Of a stretch of DNA of 64,000 nt, positions 17,632 to 26,841 are shown in pieces. A program made the position numbers and the translations under genes. Within the stretch, counting starts at the first letter, position 1. Each line of letters begins with the position of its first letter. The stretch spans positions 27,481 to 91,480 of the forward strand of contig JAITSY010000027.1 of assembly GCA_031287415.1 (NCBI GenBank). The letters are read 5' to 3'. Source of the stretch: Candidatus Methanorbis basalitermitum. GTDB lineage: Archaea > Halobacteriota > Methanomicrobia > Methanomicrobiales > Methanocorpusculaceae. The notes below the pieces were generated by a model. That model was given only the letters and a program-made list of their open reading frames with translations, had not been told where the DNA came from and did not search any database.

Positions 17632-18618
17632 TCACCGCATCATTCCGGCAAGCGACGACACAAACGCATTCATCTGCAGAAACTCATTTGATCCGGCACG
17701 CATCGCAATATCTGCATCCGAAAACAGCAGCGCCGCATCCGGCGTCATCTCGCCACGCAGTGCAGAGCGGATCAGACCAAGCACCGCCGAGCCAGAGAGG
17801 CCGTACTCAACCATCAGATTCTCCGCTATCATTCGTGCTCCCTCCTCGTTGCCACAGCGGCATGCCGCTGCCGCTGCCTTGGCCAAAGTGCCTGGTTCCG
17901 TCTCGGAAAGTTCCGTGAGGTCCGTGACCCCATGCAGAGCCATCAACTCCAGCAACACCAGGGCGCGGCGCAGATCGCCGCCTGATCCAAGAATCAGCAT
18001 CTCCAAATTTTCCTCAGACACTGCTGTCGACACACCTTCGGCGGCCAAAATATCCAGCAGCCGTTCACGCATCAGATCTCGATCAATCGGCAGAAAGTAC
18101 AGCGGTACGCAGCGAGAACGGAGCGGATCGATTAAGGAGCTCATCGAGTTTACCACGAAGATGAATCGGCAGGTTCTGCTGTACTGCTCCATAATCCGGC
18201 GGAGCGCCGCTTGGGCATCCTTCGGCAGATCGCCTGCGCCGTCAAAGATAATCAGCCGGAACTCAGCCGACAGTGGCTTGAGAGAGGCATGCCACCTCAC
18301 AATGTACTTGAAGTTTGAAAGAACCGACTTGTCCTTCTGATACAGCACCGCAAAGCGATCATCTTCTGCAAAGTAGGCGCGGCCATGGGAAAACATCACC
18401 GAAACCGGCAACACGGTCGTGTTCTCGACTGCAGACACCGGGTAAAATTCCCGCGAAAATGCCTCAAGCACCGAAGATTTGCCGCAGCCAGATCTCCCGA
18501 TGACCAGCAGGTGCGGAAGATTGCCGCCCACAGCATACGACCGCAGCTGACGGACGGATGGCTCCTGCCCAAGAGCCTCATCAAAGGTCCTTGGGCGGTA
18601 TTTCTCAATCCAGAGCAT
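17632..18618 (-). CDS. Replication factor C small-subunit paralogue with altered Walker B
   Basis: 328 residues of the clamp-loader AAA+ family. The N-terminus (MLWIEKYRPRTFDEALGQE) and Walker A (GRSGCGKSS) are typical. Walker B reads RLIIFDGAGD where RfcS has LDEAD, so the catalytic glutamate is missing. The arginine-finger motif remains (DPLRSRCVPL). Methanogens often have a second small RFC subunit that joins the clamp loader with RfcS and RfcL; this is probably such a subunit, able to bind but perhaps not hydrolyse ATP. The ATG at 18618 has GGAG ten bases upstream and overlaps the ligase gene by 14 bases. It ends the CoA operon, an unexpected place. Confidence 0.85.
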   Translation of the reverse strand: MLWIEKYRPRTFDEALGQEPSVRQLRSYAVGGNLPHLLVIGRSGCGKSSVLEAFSREFYPVSAVENTTVLPVSVMFSHGRAYFAEDDRFAVLYQKDKSVLSNFKYIVRWHASLKPLSAEFRLIIFDGAGDLPKDAQAALRRIMEQYSRTCRFIFVVNSMSSLIDPLRSRCVPLYFLPIDRDLMRERLLDILAAEGVSTAVSEENLEMLILGSGGDLRRALVLLELMALHGVTDLTELSETEPGTLAKAAAAACRCGNEEGARMIAENLMVEYGLSGSAVLGLIRSALRGEMTPDAALLFSDADIAMRAGSNEFLQMNAFVSSLAGMMR

Positions 18619-19345
18619 GCACAAATGTCTCCGAAATAGCAGTAACGGCTCCTTTCAGAAAATATTTTCCATCAAAGGATGTTGGCATCCTTGGATGTTC
18701 GCCCGCCTCTTTGATTCGCCGGCACTCCGTCGCAATGTTTGGCAGCGCCCGCGTTACCTCATCGATGATCGGAATCGTTGCCATTTTTGACGTGCGGTCA
18801 AGCGGATTCAGGTCCACTGTGATCACAATCTTACCCATTCCAACAAGCGCCTCGCAGCGGTCGCCATCTTCCAGCGGTACGAGGACTACATCCGCCGAGC
18901 CGATACCATCCGGGCGGCAGAGACCGCGGTCATGCGGCAGCGGCACACAGCGTTCCACTGGTCCTTGGGAAACAACCACACCCGCAGCTTCAAGGACTGT
19001 TGCCACGTTTTTCATCCGTTCCCTCGTACGGTGGAAGAGATTGACCTCAACCTCAGCGCCGGAAGCTTTCTGAAGAACGGCAATCTCCGCCGAGGCCAAG
19101 GCGGCAGTGTTGCCATTGATCGAAAGCACAGGATGCTTTGCGGCAAGCAGCACGCATGCCGCAAGCATCTCCGACTCAAGGGCTGTTGTCGGTGTTTTTT
19201 CACCTATCAAATAATCAAACGCCTCGCCACGGCCATGAGAGATTAGGCCCTCCAGGGACACAACCCCACACGCGGCATACTCCGCGAGCTGTCTTCTAGT
19301 GACGAGCGAACGGTATCTTGGATGAATCTTTGGAATGTCCAACAT
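18605..19345 (-). CDS. 4-phosphopantoate--beta-alanine ligase (phosphopantothenate synthetase)
   Basis: 246 residues of the archaeal family that joins 4-phosphopantoate and beta-alanine with ATP. Typical stretches are HPRYRSLVTRRQLAEYAACG, LISHGRGEAFDYLIGEKT, PVLSINGNTAALA, VEVNLFHRT, and VPLEDGDRCEALVGMGK followed by VDLNPLDRTSKMA. The ATG at 19345 follows GGAGAGG. One base separates it from the pantoate kinase stop, so the two successive steps of archaeal coenzyme A synthesis are encoded in order. Confidence 0.92.
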   Translation of the reverse strand: MLDIPKIHPRYRSLVTRRQLAEYAACGVVSLEGLISHGRGEAFDYLIGEKTPTTALESEMLAACVLLAAKHPVLSINGNTAALASAEIAVLQKASGAEVEVNLFHRTRERMKNVATVLEAAGVVVSQGPVERCVPLPHDRGLCRPDGIGSADVVLVPLEDGDRCEALVGMGKIVITVDLNPLDRTSKMATIPIIDEVTRALPNIATECRRIKEAGEHPRMPTSFDGKYFLKGAVTAISETFVHALD

Positions 19346-19346
19346 C

Positions 19347-20198
19347 TTACCTCTCCAATAGCACCGGACCATGCGGGTATACTTTCAGCGGAACGGCCCT
19401 GCCGAATCCGGCAAGGACTTCGCAGGCATCAGGCGCTGCAGCAAACACGCCGCGGCCGAGCATCGTCATGCTTGCTGGAATTCCCGCCTCATCACATGCG
19501 GCGAGAACTGGCTGGATTTCTGTCGGGATCAGACCGCTCGCCTCGGCAAACGCCCGAGATTTTCGCATAAAGTCCGAAAAATCCTCCGGCGCATCTTTGG
19601 GGAATGCAACTGAAATCCTCCGCATCAGATCAGGGGAACCGATTATGTCCGGGGTAAACATCGACCCGAACGTAACTACACATAGCTCCACCTCCGGATA
19701 GAATCTTCTGCACACCCCAGTAATACCAGGAGCAGTCCGAACGGCAATTCCACCGCCGTTCACCGCCGCCACATCACCAAGACCAGTGTTGCAGGTGATC
19801 TCAGCCTCATGGGCACGGTCGGCAAGCTCTTCGGGCATCATGCCAAGATCGAAGACCGCGTTTGCCGCAATAAGTGTTGCAAAAATTGCCGCAGCGCTCA
19901 TACCGAACCCTGCACCGATTGGAAGCCCTGCAACCGTCTCAACCGCAGCACGAACATCGAGTCCTGCAAACAACTCCTCGAGGAGACATGACCCGTAACG
20001 TGTCTGAGGGTCTCCGGAGGGAAGCTGGTCGATGGTGACCACCGACGTGTGCACTGCAGAAGTGACCCTTGCCGTAACCCCGCGATCGATCACAATGCCG
20101 ACGCCACAGCTGCCGGTGGTTTGCGGAGAATCACCGTCAACACGCCGGAAATATCCCGAGATATGGCCAGGCGCAAAGGCTACAGCAGTTCGCTCCAT
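19347..20198 (-). CDS. Pantoate kinase (GHMP family)
   Basis: 283 residues. The GHMP-kinase phosphate loop is PIGAGFGMSAAAIFATLIA; the N-terminus APGHISGYF and the C-terminal GMTMLGRG-like segment (ASMTMLGRGVFA) are as in archaeal pantoate kinase. It phosphorylates pantoate before condensation with beta-alanine, replacing bacterial PanC/CoaA. It overlaps coaBC by 19 bases and is followed by the ligase, giving the archaeal CoA pathway in one operon. Confidence 0.92.
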   Translation of the reverse strand: MERTAVAFAPGHISGYFRRVDGDSPQTTGSCGVGIVIDRGVTARVTSAVHTSVVTIDQLPSGDPQTRYGSCLLEELFAGLDVRAAVETVAGLPIGAGFGMSAAAIFATLIAANAVFDLGMMPEELADRAHEAEITCNTGLGDVAAVNGGGIAVRTAPGITGVCRRFYPEVELCVVTFGSMFTPDIIGSPDLMRRISVAFPKDAPEDFSDFMRKSRAFAEASGLIPTEIQPVLAACDEAGIPASMTMLGRGVFAAAPDACEVLAGFGRAVPLKVYPHGPVLLER

Positions 20199-21340
20199 AA
20201 CTCCCGGGCAATATCAGCTTTGCTGCCGGAGACCTTCCGGCTGCCGTTCTTTTTAATCAACAGATACTCGCCTGCAGCAGCTCCCATAACTGCGGGACGA
20301 TTTGCTGCAACGAGCACAACGTCATCGGCTTCCAGCAGTTTGTGCGCTTCCATTTCGGCATCCTCACCGAGCTTGAACCCGACGATGGTAATTCCCTGAT
20401 GATACAGGCGGGTAATCAACTTGGGCAGGGGTTGCAGCTGGATAGTGCAGGCCGTTCCGCTTGGGATTTTTCCGGTCTCCCGAACAGGCACAAAATCAGA
20501 GATGGCAGCAGCGCTGATATAGATGTCCGGTTTGTTTTCTGCGACTTCCCGCATCACCGCCTCATGCATATCGGAAGCGGTCCTAATGCAGATATTTCGG
20601 ACGTTGGGAACATCCCCATGAACGGCGGTATTGGACACGACTGCAACCTCGGCCCCAAGCCGAAACGCTTCAAGGGCCAGTGCCCTCCCCATAGCACCGC
20701 TTGATCGTGTCGTCAAAACGCGGACATCGTCCAGCTCCTCGCGGCAGGAGCCGTTCGTGATAAGAACACGTTTGCCTGCAAGTGTCCGGGCGGTGATGTC
20801 AGCCGCTGCCACGGCATGTTCGGCATACAGGCAGATCTCTTCTATCACTGCGATCTTTGCCTTCCCTTCTTCCATCCGTGGCGGAACAACCATGATGTTC
20901 ATCGAATGGAGCGTCTCAAGATTTCTGACGACCGTCGGATGGTGGTACATCGATTCATGCATAGCAGGAACAATGATGACCGACATCCCTCTGCCTATTG
21001 CGGTTGTGGCAAACGTAGTGACAATGGTGTCGTCAATGCCACAGGCAATTTTTCCTATCGTATTGGCGGTGGCAGGAGCAATGAGCAGCAGGTCTGCTTC
21101 GCCTCCCTCACCGCAGTAGCGCACGTGCTCAACCATGCCGGTGATCGTTGTCAGGGCAGGCCGTGCACAGGCATAGGTCAGCGCATCGGAATGAATAATG
21201 CCGCATGCCGCTTGACTCAGAACACCGGTTACTTCAGCACCACGACGGCGAAGCTCGTGGACAAGTTTAACGGCTTCGACCGCAGCAATACTGCCCGTAA
21301 CCGCGAGCACAATATGTTTGTTTTCCAGCGTCCGATTCAT
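20180..21340 (-). CDS. coaBC: Bifunctional CoaBC (phosphopantothenoylcysteine synthetase/decarboxylase)
   Basis: 386 residues. The N-terminal flavin decarboxylase domain shows VLAVTGSIAAVEAVKLVHEL, LLLIAPATANTIGKIACGI and the active-site segment PAMHESMYHHP. The C-terminal synthetase domain shows VLITNGSCREELDDVRVLTT, RSSGAMGRALALEA and SAAAISDFVP. It converts 4-phosphopantothenate to 4-phosphopantetheine. The ATG at 21340 overlaps the stop of the upstream methyltransferase (ATGA) and has GGAG five bases ahead. Confidence 0.94.
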   Translation of the reverse strand: MNRTLENKHIVLAVTGSIAAVEAVKLVHELRRRGAEVTGVLSQAACGIIHSDALTYACARPALTTITGMVEHVRYCGEGGEADLLLIAPATANTIGKIACGIDDTIVTTFATTAIGRGMSVIIVPAMHESMYHHPTVVRNLETLHSMNIMVVPPRMEEGKAKIAVIEEICLYAEHAVAAADITARTLAGKRVLITNGSCREELDDVRVLTTRSSGAMGRALALEAFRLGAEVAVVSNTAVHGDVPNVRNICIRTASDMHEAVMREVAENKPDIYISAAAISDFVPVRETGKIPSGTACTIQLQPLPKLITRLYHQGITIVGFKLGEDAEMEAHKLLEADDVVLVAANRPAVMGAAAGEYLLIKKNGSRKVSGSKADIARELWSELL

Positions 21341-22206
21341 GTCAGCTCCACATCCCATACGCCGTGCCAGGTATGGCTCGCGTACTTCTTTACTTTATGT
21401 TTGCTGAGGGAATAACTAAAACCTGCCCTTTCGACAGCGGCCAGGATCTCGGCTTCACTGTCTCCGATGCCGTGGACATGCAGGATGGTTCCCGATTCAG
21501 CATGGTCAAGGGCGTCCGGCAGAAACTCAGGTGCAGCAAAATGCCCCATTAAAAACCGATGATAAACTCCGTTGAGCAGCGTCCGGCAGTTGCCGCAGGA
21601 GATGGTGATGCGGTCTGCAACACCGTTTGCCTCGACATTTCGCCGAAGGTAGGCACAGGACACGGGATTGATCTCCATTGCATGGACGTTTGCCCCGGCG
21701 AGAGCTGCAGGGAGAGCAAAATAGCCGATGCCGGCGAACATATCGGCGATCCTCTCTCCAGGACGAACGAGGGAGCGGAGCCGCTGCTTTTCGCTGCGGT
21801 TTCCCTGAGAAAACATCAGCTTTGCCGGGTTAAGTGTGTAATGGATGCCAAATTCGTGGAAGGTGACGTCGTGCGGTTCACCGTAGAGAACCGAGACCTC
21901 CGGCTGCCGCATGACTCCGTCGTGATGGTTGAGCAGCAGCACACAGGCTGGATGCTCCCATGCAACGAGAGATTCCAGCTCTTCGGATGCTGAGACTCTG
22001 CGATGCAGAAGCAGAGTGTCGCCAAGCCGTTGGTAGCCGGGCCCGGAATATGGCTTTCTCTCGGGAAGATCAAAATCGTACGGCCAGCCGTCTGCGACCG
22101 GTACGTACGCGTATTCACCGGCACAGTAGATCCTGCGACCGGCATCTACCCAGAGTTCAGTCCTGTATTTTAGCAGCCTGCTCTTCAAAACTTTGCGGAT
22201 TCTCAT
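21337..22206 (-). CDS. Trm5/Taw2-family tRNA methyltransferase-like enzyme, probably Taw2
   Basis: 289 residues. The SAM-binding core is RPGERIADMFAGIGYFALPA with HAMEINPVSCAYLRRNVEAN. The end KHKVKKYASHTWHGVWDVEL is characteristic of the Trm5/Taw2 family. The catalytic segment normally rich in NPP/NLP reads RFLMGHFAAPEFLPDAL, which fits Taw2 (transfer of the aminocarboxypropyl group of SAM in wyosine synthesis of tRNA-Phe) better than m1G37 methylation. Length also suits Taw2. It overlaps nmd3 by 50 bases, so a slightly later start is possible. Confidence 0.82.
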   Translation of the reverse strand: MRIRKVLKSRLLKYRTELWVDAGRRIYCAGEYAYVPVADGWPYDFDLPERKPYSGPGYQRLGDTLLLHRRVSASEELESLVAWEHPACVLLLNHHDGVMRQPEVSVLYGEPHDVTFHEFGIHYTLNPAKLMFSQGNRSEKQRLRSLVRPGERIADMFAGIGYFALPAALAGANVHAMEINPVSCAYLRRNVEANGVADRITISCGNCRTLLNGVYHRFLMGHFAAPEFLPDALDHAESGTILHVHGIGDSEAEILAAVERAGFSYSLSKHKVKKYASHTWHGVWDVELT

Positions 22207-23251
22207 CAGCTTTCCCTACGGGAATAAGGGTGTCGCAGTCACGGACGAAAAGGATGGTGTCACCAGCATCTGCTTCAATCCAGGTATAGTCTGGAATTTC
22301 TGCAACATTCTGCGTGGCAGGATCAAGAACACCAAGAGTTCCAGCATCACGGTACACGACCGTTGCGGTCTCTGCAATTTGGATGTTGCCAATTGAGGAG
22401 ACGCTGTCATCTTCGCGGAAGTTCCTGGACAGGCAGGTTGCAAGATCCTGAACGAACAGCATATCTTTGGTCTGGCGGAAAATCCGGAAGTAACCGCGGC
22501 CGTGCTTAATAATGTCACCACGGGAAAAACGCGGGAGACGAAGGGAGTAGGTCACGCGGTAGAGCTTGATGCCTGCCTTTTCACCGACGAGTTTTGGGTG
22601 AGTGGTGAAGGATCCACCAAGCGCCCCGCATATGTCACGAGAGATGGCGCTGCCTATGGTCTGGGAACTGAAGATGATATCGATGCCGTCTTTCTGTTCT
22701 GTTATGTCGGAAACGAAGGAGAGACGATCGCCCGCATTCTGGAGCTGATCCTCGATCTGATAGGCGATCTCTGCTGCGCGTCGGAGTTCAAACGGTGTCG
22801 GTTTTCTGCCGGCTGCGCGCACCTGAATGACTCCTTCATAGTAGCTGCCTGAGATTCTGCAGCAGCGGTTGCACTGTTCGCATGCCCAGACAATCTGTAC
22901 TTTCTGGGTAATCTCGACCGGTACGCCGTAGAGTGTTCCAGAAACAAACACGGTGGCAATCGAACGGTTGACGCTGAGGTCTGTGATGTTGGTGTCTCTC
23001 TGGATATTGGTGACATCTCGGTGAATGGATATTGCGGAGTTGACAAGGTTGCAGGCGAGTTCCTGGCGTTCAACTGGGCAGTCGGTCCAAATTCCTGCAG
23101 CTTTGGTGGAGCCGCAGGTCGGACAGAAGGTACACTGAACTCTTGGTTCAATGCGGATCCAGACGATATCTTTGGCACGGCAGTTTCCGCATAGCTTGCC
23201 GTTTTCTGAAGGAGAGCCGCATTTTGAGCAGAATCCCGAGGTGAGGCTCAT
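22157..23251 (-). CDS. nmd3: NMD3 family protein (ribosome large-subunit maturation/export factor)
   Basis: 364 residues. The N-terminus has zinc-binding CxxC pairs (FCSKCGSPSENGKLCGNC and CTFCPTCGS) followed by the NMD3 core, including ACEQCNRCCRISGSYYEGVI and QVRAAGRKPTPFEL. In eukaryotes NMD3 carries the 60S subunit out of the nucleus; the archaeal form is thought to act in late maturation or quality control of the large subunit. It is the first gene of the run nmd3-taw2-coaBC-PoK-PPS, with overlaps at most junctions. Confidence 0.92.
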   Translation of the reverse strand: MSLTSGFCSKCGSPSENGKLCGNCRAKDIVWIRIEPRVQCTFCPTCGSTKAAGIWTDCPVERQELACNLVNSAISIHRDVTNIQRDTNITDLSVNRSIATVFVSGTLYGVPVEITQKVQIVWACEQCNRCCRISGSYYEGVIQVRAAGRKPTPFELRRAAEIAYQIEDQLQNAGDRLSFVSDITEQKDGIDIIFSSQTIGSAISRDICGALGGSFTTHPKLVGEKAGIKLYRVTYSLRLPRFSRGDIIKHGRGYFRIFRQTKDMLFVQDLATCLSRNFREDDSVSSIGNIQIAETATVVYRDAGTLGVLDPATQNVAEIPDYTWIEADAGDTILFVRDCDTLIPVGKADENPQSFEEQAAKIQD

Positions 23252-23252
23252 G

Positions 23253-23546
23253 TTACCGTCCGTAGATCTGGACGTGGGGAATGTCGCCGATCAGGATGCC
23301 AGATGCCTTGCTGATTATCCCCGCAGTGGCGGCAAGTTCATAGACACGCTTTCCGATGATGTTTGCGTTGGCTGCTGAAGCAAGGGCTGCAAGAACCTCG
23401 TCCTCAGTTGCGAGAATATCACCGTAAAATCCAGAATCGATGATGATTTCGCAAGCAGAGCAGGTGAGGGTTGTATTGAGAAGCTCTCGGTCACAGACTG
23501 CGATGATTTCGCCCTGGCTAGGAATATGGTGTATTTTCAGGTACAT
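23253..23546 (-). CDS. DUF424 family protein
   Basis: 97 residues of the archaeal DUF424 family: MYLKIHHIPSQGEIIAVCDR, DSGFYGDILATEDEVLAAL, ANANIIGKRVYELA and GILIGDIPHVQIY. The function is unknown. Archaeal relatives are frequently next to nmd3 or to translation-factor genes, which suggests a ribosome-related role (inference). It stops immediately before nmd3 begins (one base between), so the two share a transcript. Confidence 0.88.
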   Translation of the reverse strand: MYLKIHHIPSQGEIIAVCDRELLNTTLTCSACEIIIDSGFYGDILATEDEVLAALASAANANIIGKRVYELAATAGIISKASGILIGDIPHVQIYGR

Positions 23547-23700
23547 TACTTGCGGTATAATATGGAATGCGGCTGGTATTACACTATTGCATGGTCATCC
23601 ACTTCTGCAAGGGATGCCCGGTGATTTCTTCATTGGGGATAGGCGACGGCACGGGCGCAACCGGAAATATCTGTCAAAGAGAAAAAATGTTTCGGTATAA

Positions 23701-23733
23701 GTTGCATGGCAACGGAACCCGCTGCCATGCAAC
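23701..23733. repeat. Palindromic element, ATGCAAC-type, near-perfect
   Basis: GTTGCATGGCAACGG and CCGCTGCCATGCAAC enclose AAC; the arms pair over 14 of 15 bases. This is the best-preserved copy of the second palindrome type, between DUF424 and the divergent U32 gene. Confidence 0.85.
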
Positions 23734-23817
23734 TCTGGTTTCCCCCTTGACAAAACTCTGCGGAAACTCAGGACATAGTCCTTAACCTCTCGTACAACCA
23801 ATGTTATACCCTATCCA

Positions 23818-26175
23818 ATGCCACACGTCCCCGAACTCCTGGCACCTGCTGGATCTCCCGATGCCCTCAAAGCCGCTGTTGCTGCCGGAGCAGACGCAGT
23901 CTATCTCGGCGGAAAAGTGTTCGGGGCACGCCGGTACGCCGTGAACTTCGACCGTAAAGAACTCGCCGCAGCTGTCGCCTTTACTCACAAAAACGGTGTC
24001 AAAATCTATACCACAGTCAATACCCTCGCAAGTGATGATGAGATGGCAGGGATTGCCGAATACCTCACCTTCCTCTCGGAGACAGGCGTTGATGCCATTC
24101 TCGTGCAGGATCAGGGTGTTCTGGCAGCCGCCCACGAGGTTGCCCCCGATCTCCCGCTGCATGCTTCCACCCAGATGACGATTCACAATGCCGCAGGCAT
24201 CAGGTTCGCGGCCGAACATGGCGTCTCCCGTGTCGTGCTCGCCCGCGAACTATCTCTTGGGGAAGTGCAGACGGTCGGAGAGGTGGCAAAAAAGTGCGGC
24301 ATCGAACTCGAAATGTTCTGCCACGGAGCAATCTGCTACGCATACTCCGGTCAGTGTCTTTTTTCCTCGGTGATTGGTGGCAGGAGTGGCAACCGCGGCA
24401 TGTGCGCCCAGCCATGCAGACAGCCCTATGCTCTGCTTGCCAATGGCGATGTTGTCTCAGCACAGGGATGCTATCCGCTTTCGCCCCGGGATCTCTGCCT
24501 CTATCCGTACCTAGGAGAGATCAGTGACGCACCCATTGCCGCCATCAAAATCGAAGGACGGGTGAGGACGCCCAAATATGTTGCCCTCGTCACCGATGCC
24601 TACCGCCGGGCACTGGACGCTATTGCCACGGGTGAGGATTGGAAGCCGGAAACCGAGGTGATGGAGGACCTCGCCTTTGCATTTAACCGCGGGTTTACCA
24701 AAGGCTATCTCCTTGGAGACAAAGGCCCGTCATTTATCAATACAAAGAAACCGGGCAATCAAGGGGTCTATGCAGGCAGCGTCAGCGGCAGTGACAACCG
24801 TCGCGGCAAAGTCATCATCAAAATCGAGGGCCCCATTCCAGACAAGGGAGATGGACTTGTTTTTCGGTTTGCAGGTCGGGAGATCGGTTTTGCCTTAAAC
24901 AAAGAGCCATATCTCTTCCCCGAAGGAGATGCCTACAAAATTCCTGCGCCGCCAGAGGTCCTCGCAGGCAGCGAACTGTGGATTACCCACCGGATGAAGA
25001 CCGAACGAAAGGCAGTCTCGATAATTTCACGCCCGCGACAGGGCAGAGTTCCTCTCGACATCACTGTGGGTGTAAACAACGACGGGTATCTGACAATCAG
25101 CGGCCATGGTGCTGCGGCTATCAGCGAAACTCCGATGCAGGATGCCCAGCGGCAGCCTGTCACTGCCCAGGCACTGTCCGTACAGCTGCAGAAAACTGGA
25201 GGAACCCAGTTTGTTATCCGCAGCATTGCAATGAACTACGAGGGAAAGAGATTCCTCCCTATGAGCGCTATCAACGATCTCCGCCGCCGATTTCTCGCCG
25301 AATGCGAGGTTGCCCTCATAACTCCGCCGGTACGGACGCACCGCAGCTACACGGAAAAAGGAGCTGCCGTGACGGTACGGACGGTTCCTGTCCTGCAGGT
25401 GTATGTCAACTCAGTTATCGGGGCAAAGACCGCGCACTCTGCAGGTGCGGGACAGGTAGTGTACGAGGGATTTGAGGAGATCTCTGATCTGCCGATCATT
25501 TACAAACTCCCGCGAATTCTCCATGAGGAAGAGTTGACAAACACCATCGCCAAAATCCCCGCATCAACCATAGGCATCATGGTGGATGGCGTCGGCATCG
25601 CCGAAGATATCAAAGATCTGCCAAAGTACGGCGGGTCCGGTCTGAACATCACGAACGCCAGGTCTGCGATGGTGTATGGCAAGTCCTGCAGGCAGGTCTG
25701 CCTGTCGCCGGAGCTCTCCGGTAAACAGATCAAAATACTCATGGAACATCTTGCCGCATATGCCAATCCGCCGAAGACGGAGGTAATCGTGCAGGGCAGT
25801 CTCGAGGTGATGATAACCCGAAACTGCATCCCTGCAACAGCCCTCGACTGTCGAAGCTGTAATCTTCCATGGGCACTGAAGGACGGAACAGGCCGCATTT
25901 TCCGTGTGCGGACCGACACCAACTGCTGCGGCCACATTCTGAACGCCGCAGAGATATGCCTTATTGAACATGTCGGAAAAATTGCTGCTGCAGGGGTTTC
26001 GGTCATCTCCATCGATGCCCGCGACAGATCTCCTGAGTACATCCGACGAATGGCTGCTCTCTACACCGCAGCTCTTGTAGGGGAGCGCCCAAAAGAACTC
26101 AAAGAGCAGATCATAGAGATCGCCTCCGGCGGTGTGACGGCAGCACACTATCTCCGCGGTGTGGAACATCGGTAG
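23818..26175 (+). CDS. U32 peptidase-family protein (RlhA/TrhP-like) with DUF3656 domain
   Basis: 785 residues. The N-terminal U32 barrel begins VPELLAPAGSPDALKAAVAA and contains the signature EMFCHGAICYAYSGQCLFSS, IGGRSGNRGMCAQPCRQPY, whose four cysteines bind an iron-sulfur cluster in relatives. The C-terminal half carries the DUF3656 (collagenase-like) extension and ends with CRSCNLPWALKDGTGR. Although named peptidases, characterised bacterial members hydroxylate rRNA or tRNA bases, and an RNA-modification role is more likely here. TTATACCC at 23801-23808 lies only ten bases before the ATG, too close for a usual TATA box. Confidence 0.9.
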   Translation: MPHVPELLAPAGSPDALKAAVAAGADAVYLGGKVFGARRYAVNFDRKELAAAVAFTHKNGVKIYTTVNTLASDDEMAGIAEYLTFLSETGVDAILVQDQGVLAAAHEVAPDLPLHASTQMTIHNAAGIRFAAEHGVSRVVLARELSLGEVQTVGEVAKKCGIELEMFCHGAICYAYSGQCLFSSVIGGRSGNRGMCAQPCRQPYALLANGDVVSAQGCYPLSPRDLCLYPYLGEISDAPIAAIKIEGRVRTPKYVALVTDAYRRALDAIATGEDWKPETEVMEDLAFAFNRGFTKGYLLGDKGPSFINTKKPGNQGVYAGSVSGSDNRRGKVIIKIEGPIPDKGDGLVFRFAGREIGFALNKEPYLFPEGDAYKIPAPPEVLAGSELWITHRMKTERKAVSIISRPRQGRVPLDITVGVNNDGYLTISGHGAAAISETPMQDAQRQPVTAQALSVQLQKTGGTQFVIRSIAMNYEGKRFLPMSAINDLRRRFLAECEVALITPPVRTHRSYTEKGAAVTVRTVPVLQVYVNSVIGAKTAHSAGAGQVVYEGFEEISDLPIIYKLPRILHEEELTNTIAKIPASTIGIMVDGVGIAEDIKDLPKYGGSGLNITNARSAMVYGKSCRQVCLSPELSGKQIKILMEHLAAYANPPKTEVIVQGSLEVMITRNCIPATALDCRSCNLPWALKDGTGRIFRVRTDTNCCGHILNAAEICLIEHVGKIAAAGVSVISIDARDRSPEYIRRMAALYTAALVGERPKELKEQIIEIASGGVTAAHYLRGVEHR

Positions 26176-26841
26176 ACGGTGTTTTTTCGACCCATCGTGC
26201 GTCTGTACTAATCCCAATGTACCTATTCGGCGCCAAACACATGGGTCAAATATGTACATGCAGAAAGATCTCGGTTCCACTGCCTTGCTGGTTCTCCAGC
26301 ACCGTGTCCAGAAAGTACGTCTATGTCAATGGAAAAACGCCGGCTATGCAGATGCTGCAAACGTTCCCTGCAACCATTGCAGGGCAATGGGTTCCGCTGT
26401 CATGCAACTATCCAGCGTCACTTGGCAGAGCATGCACAAACAAAAAAGCAATCCGTTGCTAGGCAGGATGATACCAAAACGAACGACTCACTGCCCCCAT
26501 AGACAAAAAATATTTATGAACTTATCGGTTTTAGTGGAAAATATATTAATAACTCTTCTAAAGCGCAATTCCGATTCATTATGTGCTTGCTTTCGTTCTT
26601 TTTCATCCATTTGTTGCGAACAGCGTTTTATAGCGGTTTCGTCTAAGTCATTTATGGTAGCTCCGGCACAGATGCTACCAGAGAAATCACAGCCTACACA
26701 TCTTGAAAAGAACAGGGAAGAAAAATTTCAGCCGCCAATGGCGGTACGGCCTCTGCACGCTGACCCCGAAGTGGGTTGCAACACGTCAAGACGCATCGAC
26801 AATAAAGTCCATGTATGTTCTCCCGCATAACGGCATAAAAC
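26176..26841. other. Intergenic stretch; degenerate Cys-containing frame on the minus strand
   Basis: No intact gene. A palindromic element lies at 26355-26409. On the minus strand, 26494-26700 is open and reads RCVGCDFSGSICAGATIND, LDETAIKRCSQQMDEKERK, QAHNESELRFRRVINIF; it lacks a start codon and meets a stop just upstream. It looks like the end of a lost zinc-ribbon-type protein with lower G+C than its surroundings. Family unknown. The motif AAAACCGATAAGTTCATAA (minus strand, near 26530) resembles the end of repeat B. Confidence 0.4.
26355..26409. repeat. Palindromic element, compound copy
   Basis: GCTGCAAACGTTCCCTGCAA, then CCATTGCAGGGCAATGG, GTTCCGCTGTCATGCAAC. Combines the TGCAAGCGTTCC block with the ATGCAAC palindrome. 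Confidence 0.75.
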
